Source: Pholis gunnellus
Taxonomy: Eukaryota; Chordata; Actinopteri; Perciformes; Pholidae
Direction of reading: 5' to 3'
Length of the DNA: 64,000 bases
NCBI GenBank assembly: GCA_910591455.2
Contig: OU342815.1
Location: 18,121,806-18,185,805, forward strand
A model generated the notes under the pieces. It was not told the origin of the DNA and ran no database searches. It saw nothing but the letters and a program-made list of their open reading frames with translations. This document shows, piece after piece, positions 1 through 14,138 of this stretch (its first letter is position 1; each line of letters begins with the position of its first letter). The translations under genes and the position numbers were made by a program.

Positions 1-118
1 GGTTAAAAGAGCGGAGTGGAACCTGTCCCTTTTTCATTTCTAACGTCGCAGCTCCAGTTACACTGCGCATGTGCCATTCCAACAAGACCGTCTCATCCTC
101 CTTTCAATGGCCTTGGTA
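1..118 (+). promoter_or_regulatory. tex30: Probable tex30 5' UTR / proximal promoter
   Basis: This is the sequence directly upstream of the inferred tex30 start codon. It contains CTGCGCATGTGCC around 63-75, which resembles an NRF-1 site (TGCGCATGCGC core, one mismatch), a common element of TATA-less housekeeping promoters. No TATA box is obvious. The transcription start cannot be placed and the promoter may extend beyond the left edge of the window. Promoter identity is inferred from position only. Confidence 0.35.
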
Positions 119-1904
<1,786 letters not shown>

Positions 1905-1941
1905 ATTTTTTTTTTTTTGTGACAGTCTTTTTTAATAGTCA

Positions 1942-1947
1942 AATAAA
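1942..1947 (+). terminator. tex30: Canonical polyadenylation signal AATAAA of tex30
   Basis: AATAAA lies 38 bp after the tex30 stop codon and is followed by GT/T-rich sequence from about 1965, the usual downstream element. This implies a very short 3' UTR. Confidence 0.75.
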
Positions 1948-1969
1948 GGATATATATTTTTACACAGTG

Positions 1970-2960
1970 TGGACAAATTGTTTTCTTTTTTTAGTAAGAC
2001 ATTCTTGAAAACTAAATGGTTCTGTTAGTTTGTTTTGTCATCCAGCCAGAAACTTCTCAAAATCTGACAAAAATAATACTGTGGTACTTTACATTGACTC
2101 TGCAGCACAATTTCAAACGATCTACGATTTCTAAATTGTATAACCAGACTGGGACACTGATTGTACTGTACACATTTATCATATTTCCAGTACAAGAGAT
2201 TGCATGTAGAGATATTTCCTTACAGTTTACGGGTGCCTTAGTTATCATGGCAACTGACCTCAGTGAGAACTCAAGATAGTTTGTGAGACCAGGAACCCAG
2301 GGTTGATCATGGCATTAAGATTAATCTCAAATTAGTTTCTTTTTGTTCTTTTTTTTTTTTTTTTTTTTTTTTAATAAAAGGGTGTTCACCAAAAAATCCA
2401 CTTCCAGAGGTTGGCCCCTTGATTTCTCTCTCTAAAGACATTCTACAAGTACATAACCTCAACTCAAGGTAACAAGAAGAAAAATACATGTTTGTAACGC
2501 TAGGAGGAGATAAAGCTCTATATTTAAATAAACGTAAGACAGTACAACTGTATACGGTTTGAATTGCTTTTTATTTTAAAGAGTGTTGAATTGAATTAAT
2601 CTATTATTTGAACATATTGCTTAAAAATGATAAAGCATGGTTTCTTGAACGGAAACTGAAATTGGCCATCATAATAATAAATTACAATTATCGTACAAAT
2701 AAGAGTTTTCCTCAGTCCTGTTGTTTAGGACACCAAACAACGCATTCATTTAAAGCATTAATATTGTCATTAATAAAAGCACATAGGTTTTACAAGAAAA
2801 TTGGGGAAACAATTGGGCAATGCCAAAATAAATGCACACCAGTTCCTGGACATAACTACAACTCCAATCAATAACCCCCAAATAACCCATAACTTTATTG
2901 GTGATTAAGTATCGATGAAATTCAAACAGCATAAACTATTAGTACTATTGTCCGACCTGC
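1970..2960. other. tex30-nepro intergenic spacer
   Basis: AT-rich sequence with a run of 24 T at 2349-2372 and no recognisable gene, RNA or transposon ends. Short open frames here lack recognisable domains or splice-consistent neighbours. Confidence 0.6.
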
Positions 2961-2984
2961 AAATGAACCGCAATGTGTTGCCTG

Positions 2985-3067
2985 TGCCTTTAAGACAAAC
3001 TCTGACGTTCATATTTAGTCGAATACGATTGGCTGGCTCACTTCCGTGTGTTTCTTTCTGGGGAAGC
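2985..3067 (+). promoter_or_regulatory. nepro: Probable nepro promoter / 5' UTR
   Basis: Immediately upstream of the nepro ATG there is an inverted CCAAT box (ATTGG at 3028-3032) and an ETS-type CTTCCG (3041-3046). There is no TATA box. This arrangement is typical of broadly expressed TATA-less genes. The transcription start is not determined. Confidence 0.45.
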
Positions 3068-6000
3068 ATGGCAGGAGAACCGTGGAACAGGGTAAACATT
3101 GCTTTCCCCAGTGCCGTTTCTCGTGTCCGTGTACACTTCAGTTCAACTACAGGTACGATTTTTTTTGTTCGGATGCTAATTAGCGTAATATGCCGATGAT
3201 AGACCAAAGACACTCTGTATATATGCCGCTTGCAACCCACGTGTCAGGGGCGTGAATCCACCCTCAGCAGTGATGAGGAGTTGTACTTTATCGTTGAATG
3301 CACTGTGATGTTTGAGTGTTGTTGCTGTCACGCAGATGCGAGTGTTAAATACCTGCTGGTGGAGAATGAGATGGTGCTTAAACTTCTTCGGAGTGAGTTG
3401 CTGCAAACGGAGGTACGAGTTCTCTACGAGCTGCTGTACATCCTAAACAACAGCTCCAGAGGCAACAAGACGTTCAAAGGCTTAAAGCAGGTGAGGGACT
3501 CTGGATACATCCTCCACATCTGGCCACTACGTGATATATGTGATTGTTGAACTATGTTAGGTCTGGTGATGGGGAAACGTACGCATAGATGAGGTAGACC
3601 TGGCAAAGCTAAATAACTAACTGATGTGCCTTTTTAATTTCACATATGGTGACTTCCCTCTCACAGGTTGAACAATGCATAAACAGGCTGAAGAGCATGA
3701 AGCTTGATGTTGCTCTGCAGGACCTGACAGAGTTGTGTCCCAACAGAATTCAAAGGTACATACAAAGCTTTACTGGCTCAGTATGATGTGCTGTTTCTGA
3801 CAGATGTTTGTTAACTTAAAGGCCAGCGTCAAACACACTCTTTGCTGTTTATTGTCACACAATGTGTGTGTAAGCTTGCACATGGATTAACTGCAATGAA
3901 CTATAAATAAATAATTCACTGGAGCTTGATCGACCTATGCAGACCAATAACATCTCCAGCACCGATCTTTCACATCAGGTCAGGAGGACATTTCTATGCT
4001 GTGGGTTTTGTCTGGTATACTCAAATTCAATAGTGTTCAAAATACATGTAAAATAAGTTAATAATTTAAAAGGAATTGAAACTTTACATTTCAGATTTTA
4101 AAACAGATAATAAAAAACAACGTGCGTTTCTTTTATTTTTTTTATTTTCCCAAAGTCTCTTATGTAATTAAGAGTAAAAATGACTTAGTGGCATATCGAT
4201 CAGTGAATCTCATAGTAAAAGCTTTTAACAGGTTTTAAGCACTGAGAAGAAGTACAGGAGGTTATTGAGCTGAAGCCATAGGGTGGCTCCTTACTCCACT
4301 ATGGCAGATCAGTTAAACCATGTTAGCTTGCAGCTTAACATTCTGTAATGCACACATCACAGCAGTGACTCGTTTCATTAAATGTGTGTGTGTGTTTAGA
4401 GAACTGAGCATCAAAGCCGGGGAGTGTGACGTCCCCAGTCAGCCCATGCTGGAGTGGCTCTGTCTCAAAGTGCTGGGAGCCGGCCAGCTGATGAGCTGCA
4501 CATTGAGTCGCTGCAGCAGAGCTTTCACGTATCCTTTTTTTTTTAAAAGGTGGTACTGTTCAGAAACATGAAGAGTATTCGGACAGAAATCTCTGTGAGT
4601 CTCTTTGCTTTCTTGATGCCACCTCGTGGGTTTGTCCTTAATAGATTTATGCTTCAGACTCTCAAAGCAGCAGATGAAATGGGAGGAGTTTGTTATCTTG
4701 AATATGGTGATAACCAGCATGCTCAGTCGTCTCTGGTGAGTGCGCTCTTCCTCATGGTCACATCCGAAAAGGCTGAGAAATGCAAAACGATGCAGAATCA
4801 TACCGCACAAGGCAGCTTTGCATGTTGAGTAAAAATACATCTGCATTTAAAATGTTTGTTTTGAGACCACTGCCTTCCTCAATCCTAAACCCGCCTCCCT
4901 TGTGCTTCCTCAGGGTGATTTTTCGCGGTGTCCTGGTCAGCCTGTCCACTCTGTATCAGCAGCTCCTGGAGCTCCTCAGAGAAGTGGCCAACGCCCAGCC
5001 CATGCCCTTCCTCAAAGACTTCTCCCTGCCAGCAGATATGGCTCAGTTGCTGGGTCCTTCTGATGCATTTCTACTCACCAAAAAGCCAGCACATGGTCAC
5101 CATGCTACATGCCACAAGGAGAAGCAGCAGCAGCAGAGGGGGAAGAAATCTTCTGTTAAAGTCAAGGGCCAGGGAGAGAAGAGGAAAGTCAAAGAAGATC
5201 TGGGTGTTTCCATTGAAAGAGGTGTGGGGCTCTTTCATTGTTCTGTATTCTGTATGACTCAGTAGATGCAGGGCAGTAAGATGACGCCGCTACAAAGGAC
5301 ACAAGTCTTTCACAGGAGGGTGACAAGAGTGAAAAATCAGTCAGCCTGTGTTCTAGTCTAGGTGGTTTGCTTTCATCGCTACTGACAGTTGACAAAATAA
5401 TCCTCAATGTAGCCGTGTGTGATTTACACCAGATGCTTTTAGCGAAGCTGTATTTTTACCCAGTGCTTCATTTTCTCATCATCTCGTTTACTATGCAGAG
5501 GGAACAATGTTACAACAGTATTGACATTATTGTTGTTGTTTTTTCAGGTATAGGTCTTGACACTGACATGAAGCCTTTTCTCAAGGTTTTCAGGGACTTT
5601 ACTGAGGTATGCGAGAGAACTGAATATATATATTTAAAGAATATGTAATTGCCTATCGTATATATGTAACTGTCCTATCTAATGATTACATCATTCTGTT
5701 GCCTAAGGGCAAGTCCTTCCCACAGAAGACAAACCAGGCTGACAAGAAACAAAAGTTCAAGAGACGAGTGAGAGAGGCTACAAGCTTCACAGACATGGCG
5801 ACGCACCTCGAGGAAATGATCACATGGTGTAAATCCCAGAAGATGGAGAAGGAGAAACGTCTTTTAACCTTCCTGCTGTTAAAGTGCCAACGGATGAGAT
5901 CCCTAGAGGCAGCAGGTTACAAGTAAGAGCAACGCGGCACAATGTTGGTCAGTGGCCACTTTATTAGGTACGGCTGTGCAATCTAATGCAATTCAATCAT

Positions 6001-6483
6001 TTGTCAATAAAGACTTTTTGGCAGATTACATTAGACTGTACAGCTGTACCTTATAAGGTAGCTACTATGTGTTCAGGAAACGTACATACTCAAGTATTCT
6101 GTGACATTGGGTTCTGCAAATACTGATTGCTCCTATTTCTGTAATTCGTCCTCATCCCCAGCGTCCAGAGGAGGTTGCGGTCCTTCAGACAGGAAGCCTG
6201 CTGGGCTTCATCTCCTCAGGGGTCCGTGCCGAGAGCCTGTCGGTCCTCTGCTCGCCTGAGAACTCGCTCTCAGTCCCTCAGGAGTCGATTTAAGTGTTTA
6301 ACGCTGAGAACTGGTGTGAAAAAGAAACAGCGGAAGAGAGAAAGGAAGAGGACTGAGTCACCGGTGTCTGGACTGTCAGGGGACGACCAAATAAACAGGA
6401 GTGCATGCGAGGCGACATCGCAGACCACCAGCTGCGACGGCCTTGATGACATAGATGATATATTTGCCTCTGTAGGTTTGTGA
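3068..6483 (+). CDS. nepro: Nucleolus and neural progenitor protein (NEPRO, formerly C3orf17), 9 coding exons
   Basis: Coding exons are 3068-3152, 3336-3490, 3667-3755, 4400-4528, 4658-4735, 4914-5221, 5548-5606, 5708-5922 and 6162-6483. All are GT-AG with consistent phase, giving 479 aa (human about 567; the difference lies in the variable middle). The start has a good Kozak context (AGCATGG) and opens with the family's EPWNRV motif (residues 4-9). Conserved blocks are VEQCINRLKSM (about 81-91), VPSQPMLE, the hydrophobic EEFVILNMVI helix spanning exon 5, and QPMPFLKDF (about 207-215). Later come a Lys/Gln-rich stretch (about 239-275, candidate nucleolar targeting), FKRRVREATSF (about 318-328) and an acidic C-terminus ending DDIDDIF. 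NEPRO is a nucleolar protein required for early mouse development and for maintaining cortical progenitors; human variants cause an anauxetic dysplasia, linking it to RNase MRP/rRNA processing. The molecular activity is not readable from sequence. The exon 6 donor (GTGTGG) and exon 8 acceptor (AAG) are weak but preserve frame and homology. Confidence 0.93.
5950..6069. mobile_element. Short inverted-repeat MITE in nepro intron 8
   Basis: The ends are diverged inverted copies. The left begins CAGTGGCCACTTTATTAGG (from 5950); the reverse complement of the right end begins CATAGTAGCTACCTTATAAG. Both continue into GTAC-GCTGT and TCTAATG-AAT. The pattern matches the abundant fish MITE that reads 'GTGGCCACTTTATTAGGTAC' at both ends. 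Here it is 120 bp, decayed and without clear target duplication. Confidence 0.7.
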
Positions 6484-7080
6484 CACTTTGGAATAGACAC
6501 ATCCAAGGAAACGATTGACATCGCTCAGTATATGACACGTGCCTCTAGTATGAAAGGAAAGAGGGAATTTGATGTGTAGAGAAAACTGATGATTGGACAT
6601 TGTATGAAGTGCTAAACAGCAGCAGTCACTTTATCGCAGAAAGAGAAGTGTGGATTTTTTTTAAGAATATGTAAAAAGGTAGATTCAACTCTTGTTTGGT
6701 TTAATAGGGAATGAATAATAAGGTATTTAAATATTTTAAAGGGAGAAACTTCAGAGCAGGCAAATCATCAAAAAACATCTCCTGCTCCTGGCGATGTCTT
6801 TTGTCTCTGAAGGACGAGAGAGTTGAATGCTTTTGTCACAGATAAAACCTTCATAGCAGTCATTTCAACTGAAGTATTTTGAAGCGTGTCTGCTGCAACA
6901 AATGTGAACACAAATATTCAAAGGTTGCGCTTGAAATCCTTCGACTGTAAAACCCCATATGCAAGAAGGTTGATTTTCCTTCTTTTTTTTTCTACACTGC
7001 ATACGCGGTGCAAAGAAGTTGTTTTATTCTTCTTGTCACATTTATACAATGTCAATAAAAATGCTGCTCATCTAGACACT
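6484..7080 (+). other. nepro: nepro 3' UTR with polyadenylation signal at 7054-7059
   Basis: Sequence downstream of the nepro stop has no coding signal. AATAAA occurs at 7054-7059 and a second one at 7433-7438; either could terminate the transcript. Which is used cannot be told from sequence. Confidence 0.6.
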
Positions 7081-7099
7081 GTTAACTACAACACAACTA

Positions 7100-10000
7100 A
7101 TCCACATTTGTGAGGCATGCAGTGCAAATGGAATTGGTTCAAAGAGATTGTTTTTAGAAATACCAGAGTCTGACTTGAATCGTTATTTAAACATTTATAG
7201 ATGTATCTGTTGACAGTGGAACTTTTTTATGATACAATGTAATGGACTTGGGTTGTTCCTGAGCACTGAAGCCACAGTTTATTGGTACTAAACACCAAAT
7301 GAGGCTTAGTCCCTTTCAGACATGCATACGGTGAACAGTATAGAGCTGTTAAGTGCACATCTTGTTCCACCCTCTGAAGACAGCACTGCAGTATAATAAC
7401 ATACATGTCTTATACCCAATGCAATAAAACAAGTTTAATGAACCATGCAATACTGCAAATGCTTATTGTAGGCAGTAGAAGCCGTACGTGTTACAGATCC
7501 CATATCAAAAAGGCTTTTTTTGAAACACTCGTATTTCTGGCTCCACCTGGTGGAGTTGATAAATGAATGCATTCAATGATTAGTTCCAGGCTGTTGATTG
7601 TTCTCAGAGAATATGAGATCAATCCCTCATCCGTGGTAATTGTGAAGCAGATGTGTCGCTCTTCTCCTTTTGAGTTGAATGTGTGCTGGAGACAGAGTGC
7701 TGATGGGAACGGAGAACACACTGGCAGTGGTGTGTATTAGTAGGCCGGGTGGCCGAGCTCTAGGCCTTTTGAAGTCAAGTATAAGAACTGTGCAGGTGCC
7801 ACCACATCCAAAACGTGCAGGTGTCTGGCAGTCCACAGCGGCCGGGATTGTTCAGGAGTGGAGGCTCTGCACCAAATTAGAAGCTAAAGGGTTAGTTTTG
7901 CTGCAGCCTGTGCTTTTTTCCTGCCCACCATCTTGTCATCCTCTGCCAAACAAGACACAGTTTTCCCATCTGCACAAATACAACGGTGCAGTTTTCTTCG
8001 CCCTCTACCGAGCACTGACTGGGTTGAGTTATGGTCTCACATTAGCCCGCCAGCTTCATTTGTTCATACGAGTCTGCAGATTCCTGATTCCTGTGCTTTC
8101 TGGGTTTCATCTAAACCAGTTAGTCAAGGTGGACTTGTGTAATCTCCTGCGGAGGAAAGGCCTTGATTGTCTGCTTTTTGTATTCACAGGCACATAGGTA
8201 GTCGGATGATTTCTTTCTCTGCATAAAGTTGGAAGGAGTGACAATGTGCTAAATGCTATCAGTATCCAGAATTTTACACTTGTATAGGCATAAAGGAGGA
8301 TATACATGCCAGCAAAACCTTTTGAACACTTTTAATTTAGCAGCTATTATCTCCAACAAAATGTGAAAATAATCAATTTTTCTTGCAAATCTTTTCCTTA
8401 GTAGAAGTGAAAGCACCCCTGCATGAATTAATCTACAAAAAACGATGCAGCAGAGGTGAGTGCCTTGTTGGAGGATTTACTCAAATATATACTGAGGATA
8501 TTATTTTTCATGCAATGCAAAAAGACTGACTTTGACCGTGTTACTTTTAATTAAGAAATACAAAATAAAGCAAATTCAATGACATGCAGTGACAGCAATT
8601 AAGAGACGTGTCAGTGGTGCATTCTTCATCGACTGCACATAACGTCACCAACATGCCTGCAGAGTTTCGGTTTGTTTAACAGGCTGTTGAGCTGATTAAG
8701 AAGTGTCTACATTTACTGACCTTACCTCAGCCACTGGTGAACTGATAGGATGCGCAGGGAGAGGCCACAATTTGTTGCCAGTAGGCAGTAATGAAACGTA
8801 AAATGCTGACATGTAACTGTCAGTAATTACAATGAACATCTCCACTAAAAATATTCAGCTGTACAGGTAATAAAAACTATCCAGTTACAGAATTGGTAGA
8901 CCAATTTCAGCAATAGCTTCACTGTGGTTAATGTCTTTTTTTCAGCTGTACGCCCTACAGCCTGCATCATTATCTGGCTGGGGCAGCAAGTCTTCAGCAC
9001 CGTCTGCTGCCACAGCTTAAGGGAGACCATAGACTGTCTGTCTACGTCTGTCAGCCAAGAGGTATTTAATAGCTTATCGTTGTAAATAGATGGTTCCACA
9101 TGGCCAGGTTCAGTGCTGAAATTGTGCATATTTCTGTTGAAATGGATGGTTCTCCAGGGATTCTGTGCAAAGCATCAGACATGGCCTGTGGGCATATTAT
9201 GACCTAAAACAGGAGAAGGAATATACAGGGCTGCACCCTCCATTATGCTGCTCTGCGATTTATTTTCCTCTCCCCTTAATAATAGCAGAAGGGGAATAGA
9301 GCACCCAAATGTTTCAGGTCTCAGCTTATGAATGGCTTGGCATTAAGGAATTCTCAACATTTATGCTCAGAGGTGTACAAAGTCAATCACATTATCTCCA
9401 CAGAGACCGACCTAGTGCATCAAGCTCTATAGTGCTTTTCATTACTCAACCTGGTCTCCAATATATCAATGATAAAGGATACATTTGGACCAACTCCATG
9501 AATAAAGTGAAAACTAGTACAGGAAACATGTAAGCTCGAAATTCTCATTAAGGCCAGAGGGGTACACTGAATATAAATGGTGCAGCCATACAATAAGTGT
9601 ACCCTTTACTAACGGGGCTTTCAATCCCAGTGCAATATTGTTGTTATGTCTAGGAATAGGTAATGAACCTTAAATAGATTTTTATCTCACTAATTCTCAA
9701 AAATCTCTTATGAAGTGAAGTCTAAGGTTGTGTCCCTCCATGTATAGATGATACATTTATTGTTTTGTTATTCACAATGGCAGGAAATAGAACATACGTT
9801 CTGTAATAACATGTTAAATCAAGAGTATGGCTTCTGTTTTTTTTTTTTTGTCTGTGTCCAAGAATATATATGTGAGAAAAACCTTCAGAGCATTTAACTG
9901 CTCCTTCATCAGTGCCGTATACTTAGAGGGCTGAGACCTGCAACATACTGTATGTGTGTGCTCTATTCCCCCACTGCAATCAAGATGGAAATAAAATAAA

Positions 10001-11100
10001 ACGTGCACTCCGTTTTTATTCTTTTTCATGTTTGAGGCCAATGTCTCCGAACCTGGGCTCATAAAGTCTTTCGGGAGAGCAAAGTGACGAGCTTTTAATC
10101 AACTAAAAACGCCCCCAGTTGTACCAAAACCATCCTTCCATTTCCTTTCTATACTCACTTATTCTTCTCCATGGTCATAGAGGACACCATTAGTGCATAG
10201 CAATAAAAAAAGATTGCATTGCCTGCTGTACTGTTACTCATTGTAGACTACAAGAGCGTCACTAAGCTCCATTTTACATTTTAATAGGACAACATATAAG
10301 TGTCTTTGGCTTCTTAGTTTTCTGAACTGATAACCTAACCATTTGCAAAAAATAAGGATATAATAGTATTGTCAAAAAGTCAAACCATTGGTTTTGTATT
10401 CAGCCACTTCATATTTCTTGTACATAACGTCACAACTAACCATTTTGCAAACTGTGATACTGTGTTTTGAAAATGTGGCTGTATATTGTACCATGCTTGT
10501 CTATACATTTATTGATTTCCATTCATTTCTATACCAAAATCTGCAATCTGCAGCAATTTTGATAAGTAATTGTTGATGTACCTTCTCAAATATGAACATT
10601 TCTTAGATTTATATCATTCAATGAATATCTTTCGAGTTTTGAAGGGACAAAATAAGACATTTGAAAATGTCACCGTGGCACTGGGAACCCGTGATGGGTA
10701 AGTTCTCCCAATTTAAAAGACTGATTAGTTAATCAATCAGGAAAGTAATAAGTTGATTAATTGATGGTAAAAGAAAAAAGGTAGCCCTCATCTTTGTAAT
10801 CCATCACAATAAACAGCTATCATTATTCAAAAGTTGCATTGAAACAGTAGGTAAACCCATTTTAAAAATGTGAAACTATATAAAAATGGTCAGCAACATG
10901 ATTGAGTATATTTAATTTGTAATTAAGAGTATTTAAGAGCTATAACAAACACATATGGTGCCACACTGTGTGTGGATTTCTGGACATTACAATTTCTTCT
11001 TCTTTTTTTAAAAAGTAATTAGTTGCATTGAACGGGTCAAATGTAACAAGCTCAATTACACATAAATTGCTTTTAGCAAAAATCTAAACAAACAACAACG
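7100..11100. other. nepro-ralb intergenic region
   Basis: Four kilobases of AT-rich non-coding DNA. No conserved protein segment, RNA gene or intact transposon was recognised. The longest open frame (7679-8197, + strand) has no recognisable domain and no splice-consistent partner. Confidence 0.55.
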
Positions 11101-11282
11101 ACAGACTTGATGAGAGGTGACGATGACGTTACATCCTGTCATCTGTAGTTTGTACTTCCGGAAGGTGGGGCTTTTGTTGCAGGAGCGGTTAGCTTTTGGA
11201 GAACCAATGTCCCGACATGCTCTATTAATGCAGTCATCAAGATAACATTAACCGAGGGCAGAAATACAAACCTCCTGCGTTG
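11101..11282 (+). promoter_or_regulatory. ralb: ralb promoter and untranslated exon 1
   Basis: A locally GC-richer stretch carries TGACGTTA (11124-11131, CRE-like) and a palindromic ETS site CTTCCGGAAG (11155-11164). It ends in a strong donor (GTTG then GTAAGT at 11283). No ATG-led frame joins to the ralb coding exon, so exon 1 would be untranslated, as in vertebrate RALB genes. Assignment to ralb rests on strand, position and the good donor; the transcription start is uncertain and another first exon could exist in the 9.4-kb intron. Confidence 0.55.
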
Positions 11283-14108
11283 GTAAGTGTTCATAAATGT
11301 CTTAATGGAGTGGAATACATGGACGTTTCTACACGGCCATTATAGAGTAACAAAGTACCACACCTGTTTTAAGCAATGGACCTAACGTTAGTGGGGTGAC
11401 CGCTTAATATAACGATGATGCGTTCAAATGAACTCCTAATTCGTATCGGTTTTAACTAACTGTTAACAAGTTTCAGTGTCAGCTTTAGTGTTGTAGTTTG
11501 CGTGTCATGCATGTCTTAGTTAATGGGTACAATATAATGCTAACATTAATCATCGCTGGTAAATTATCTTTAGGTTAGCTAGCGTCAATGTTGTTTAGCG
11601 TTACTGATGTGGACAACGTTTGCTTTAATTTGCTGGCACTCCTTCAATTCTCTTTATTTCTGGATGAATGAAAAGAGTATGCATGTTTTCATATGTTTGC
11701 ATTCATTCCACCCGATTTAGGGCTGCGGTAGTAAAAACGGTAGTCTTATTACCAAAGTCCGTGTTTATGAGTTTGTGTGTTGATGTCAGCTGCTGTTACT
11801 AGCGTTAGCTTATAAAGCTATTGTAAACTACGCTAGCGTCACATTAGCATACGTGTTTGATATATATATACGTATCTGTTTGGTGTTGTTGGGGGGGTTT
11901 TAGTGAAGCTAACAGTATGCTTTATTAGCTCTAGGTAAAATGGACAAGCTGTTTTAATTATATTCCCGTTGATAATTAACGTTACGCCAACGGTATTTCC
12001 TGAAAAGTCACCTCCCCCTGAGAGAACATGACACACCCAAGGCTGGCTCATGGTTTCTTCAGTTAACGTTATTCCCAACTGTCAGCAAATGCAGTGTGGC
12101 ACATTAATTCTTGGTATTTATGCGATAATAATGCAGTTATTGTCACATATGATTTCCTCTATGACCAGTCTGCTTAATGCAATTAGTTAATAATCTTATT
12201 TTCTAGTGGACCCATTGGCACACAGTGAAGGAGGACATCTGTTGCTCATTTAATAAAAGCTGCTAACAACGTGGTCACTTGTGGCTAAATACAAACCGGT
12301 CAAACTAGTACAGTTTTAAGGTAGAGGCAAACTAGTTTAGTGCAAGAATGGGATGTTCATGTGTACTGTTGTGTTTACTGATGCTACATTTTGCAGATGG
12401 ATGTTTTCAACTCTTATCAAACCTTTTTATGTTTGCAGACAGGTCGAGGGCATTCAGGACAGGATAGTGTTGACAAAGCAATACACGGTTGCTCCATCTC
12501 ATTAATAATACTTCGTTTTGGTATCAGGGGAAAGTGACAAATGCAATTCATCATCCTGAGTAATGTGTCTCAAGGGTCATTAAGGCCTAGTTTTAAAACC
12601 TAAAAATCTTTAACCAGTTACTTGATCATCTTTCCTACTTAATCCTCTTTGCTGGATAAATCCAGTGATTTTGTGGTTCACAGATGCACGAGGGATGTGC
12701 TCCACTCCGGATTTGTCCGGTCATTTATTCGATACTTGCAGTGAAAGAGTTATTGATCACTCGGTCAATGCTGGTTTGGTTTTATCAGAGGACTATATGT
12801 TACACCCCTTAGGCAATATTATCCAGTCAGTTTGTCGTTGACATATTTCACAGAACATTTCTGAGACATTAGCTTTGATGAATGTGGCACAAGGCAATCG
12901 CTTGCTTCGTGATGAATATTCCAAATAAAGTTTAAAAGAATAAGACTAGAGGAGAATACATACAATCTGGGTTCTTCCAACACTCAGAGGCACATTCTTG
13001 ATAACAAACAACAACCTATTAAAATTGTAATCTTCTTTGTCCATCAGAGAGTGTATCTAAAGTTAAATTGGAAATGTGTGTCAATGAAAATCACATGTGT
13101 AGTAAAGCTGCAGCAGGGCCAGTAAAATTCATAGTAAAGGTATCTTATATGTCTGGATTACTCCTTGATTATTCTCATATTGTATTATAGGATTCAATGT
13201 TGAAACCGCTGATCCTCTTGGGGCTTTGAATATCTGCTGATTAGATCAATCTGAATTAATCATAGCATGTCTTGTGGTGGAGTTCGGGGTAAATATTGAA
13301 ACTCAGACTCCACCCTCAATAGCCAAAGAGAGCTGAGTGGTACAACTGCACCCTAGAGTTGTTTGATTCCCTCACCACACGACATGCACAAAGGTCACAG
13401 CCCTAAACATGGCCTGCTGGTCCCGCATAGCAAACAACCATTAGCTGATGTTGTGTGTGAGACCACAGCGGTGCTCTCTGTGAGTTTGCTCTCCGAAACA
13501 TACAAACCAACGCTCAAGCCCGTAGGGGGGAAACGGTCAAAAGCCTCGGAGGATACTGACAGCTTGAGTGAGATCACTGATTCTTAAGTGACAGATCATT
13601 ACTCTGAAGAGTGTTGTGCCAAAAGGCTATGCGATATTGAATATTTAACTCATCTGGAATGACATGCGGTCACCTCCCTCTTATAATCAACCCATGAGCA
13701 CAACGCTGATTCTACAGCCCAACCGGAGCTTGGCCAGGGAACCCAATTCAGGAATTGGTTTTGCAGTGTTGTAGGGCTCCACCAGTGGTGGATGGTTTTT
13801 GTTTTGGTACTATTGATGGCTGATATAATTTATAACTACATCATGCAAGTTTTAAGTGTTTTTCCCAACATAGCATGATTAATTGTTTTAGAAAATACAG
13901 GGACTGAAACTAATGAAAGAGAGTCAGTGCATTGATCAGCTTTGACCAACATTCTAGCTGCTTAATAATGCAAACAACAACTTCTAATTCTGGGAAAGAT
14001 AGATTTTTACATAGTTGTAGACCCATTGCAAGCGAATGACATCAGAGGTGAAGAAAGGTCTGGTGAATGCTGCAGAGCTGGCCCTGCGTTCATCCCTTTT
14101 CCCTGTCA

Positions 14109-14138
14109 ACACTGTCGGGATGTTTATCCCGACAGTGT
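14109..14138. repeat. Perfect 13-bp hairpin (4-nt loop) plus adjacent direct repeat
   Basis: ACACTGTCGGGAT (14109-14121) is exactly mirrored by ATCCCGACAGTGT (14126-14138) around the loop GTTT. Directly after it the 14-mer TGCTCCACACAGGC appears twice, at 14138-14151 and from 14160. The hairpin is too short for a canonical microRNA precursor and has no known function; it may be a decayed MITE end. Confidence 0.85.

Noticed and set aside
4439..4846. 135-codon minus-strand frame
   Set aside because: Antisense shadow of nepro exons 4 and 5.
7744..7800. GGTGGCCGAG, reminiscent of a Leu/Ser tRNA 5' region
   Set aside because: No B box, anticodon arm or closing acceptor stem follows at the right distance.
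7679..8197. 172-codon open frame between nepro and ralb
   Set aside because: No recognisable domain, atypical composition and no splice-consistent neighbour; chance frame.
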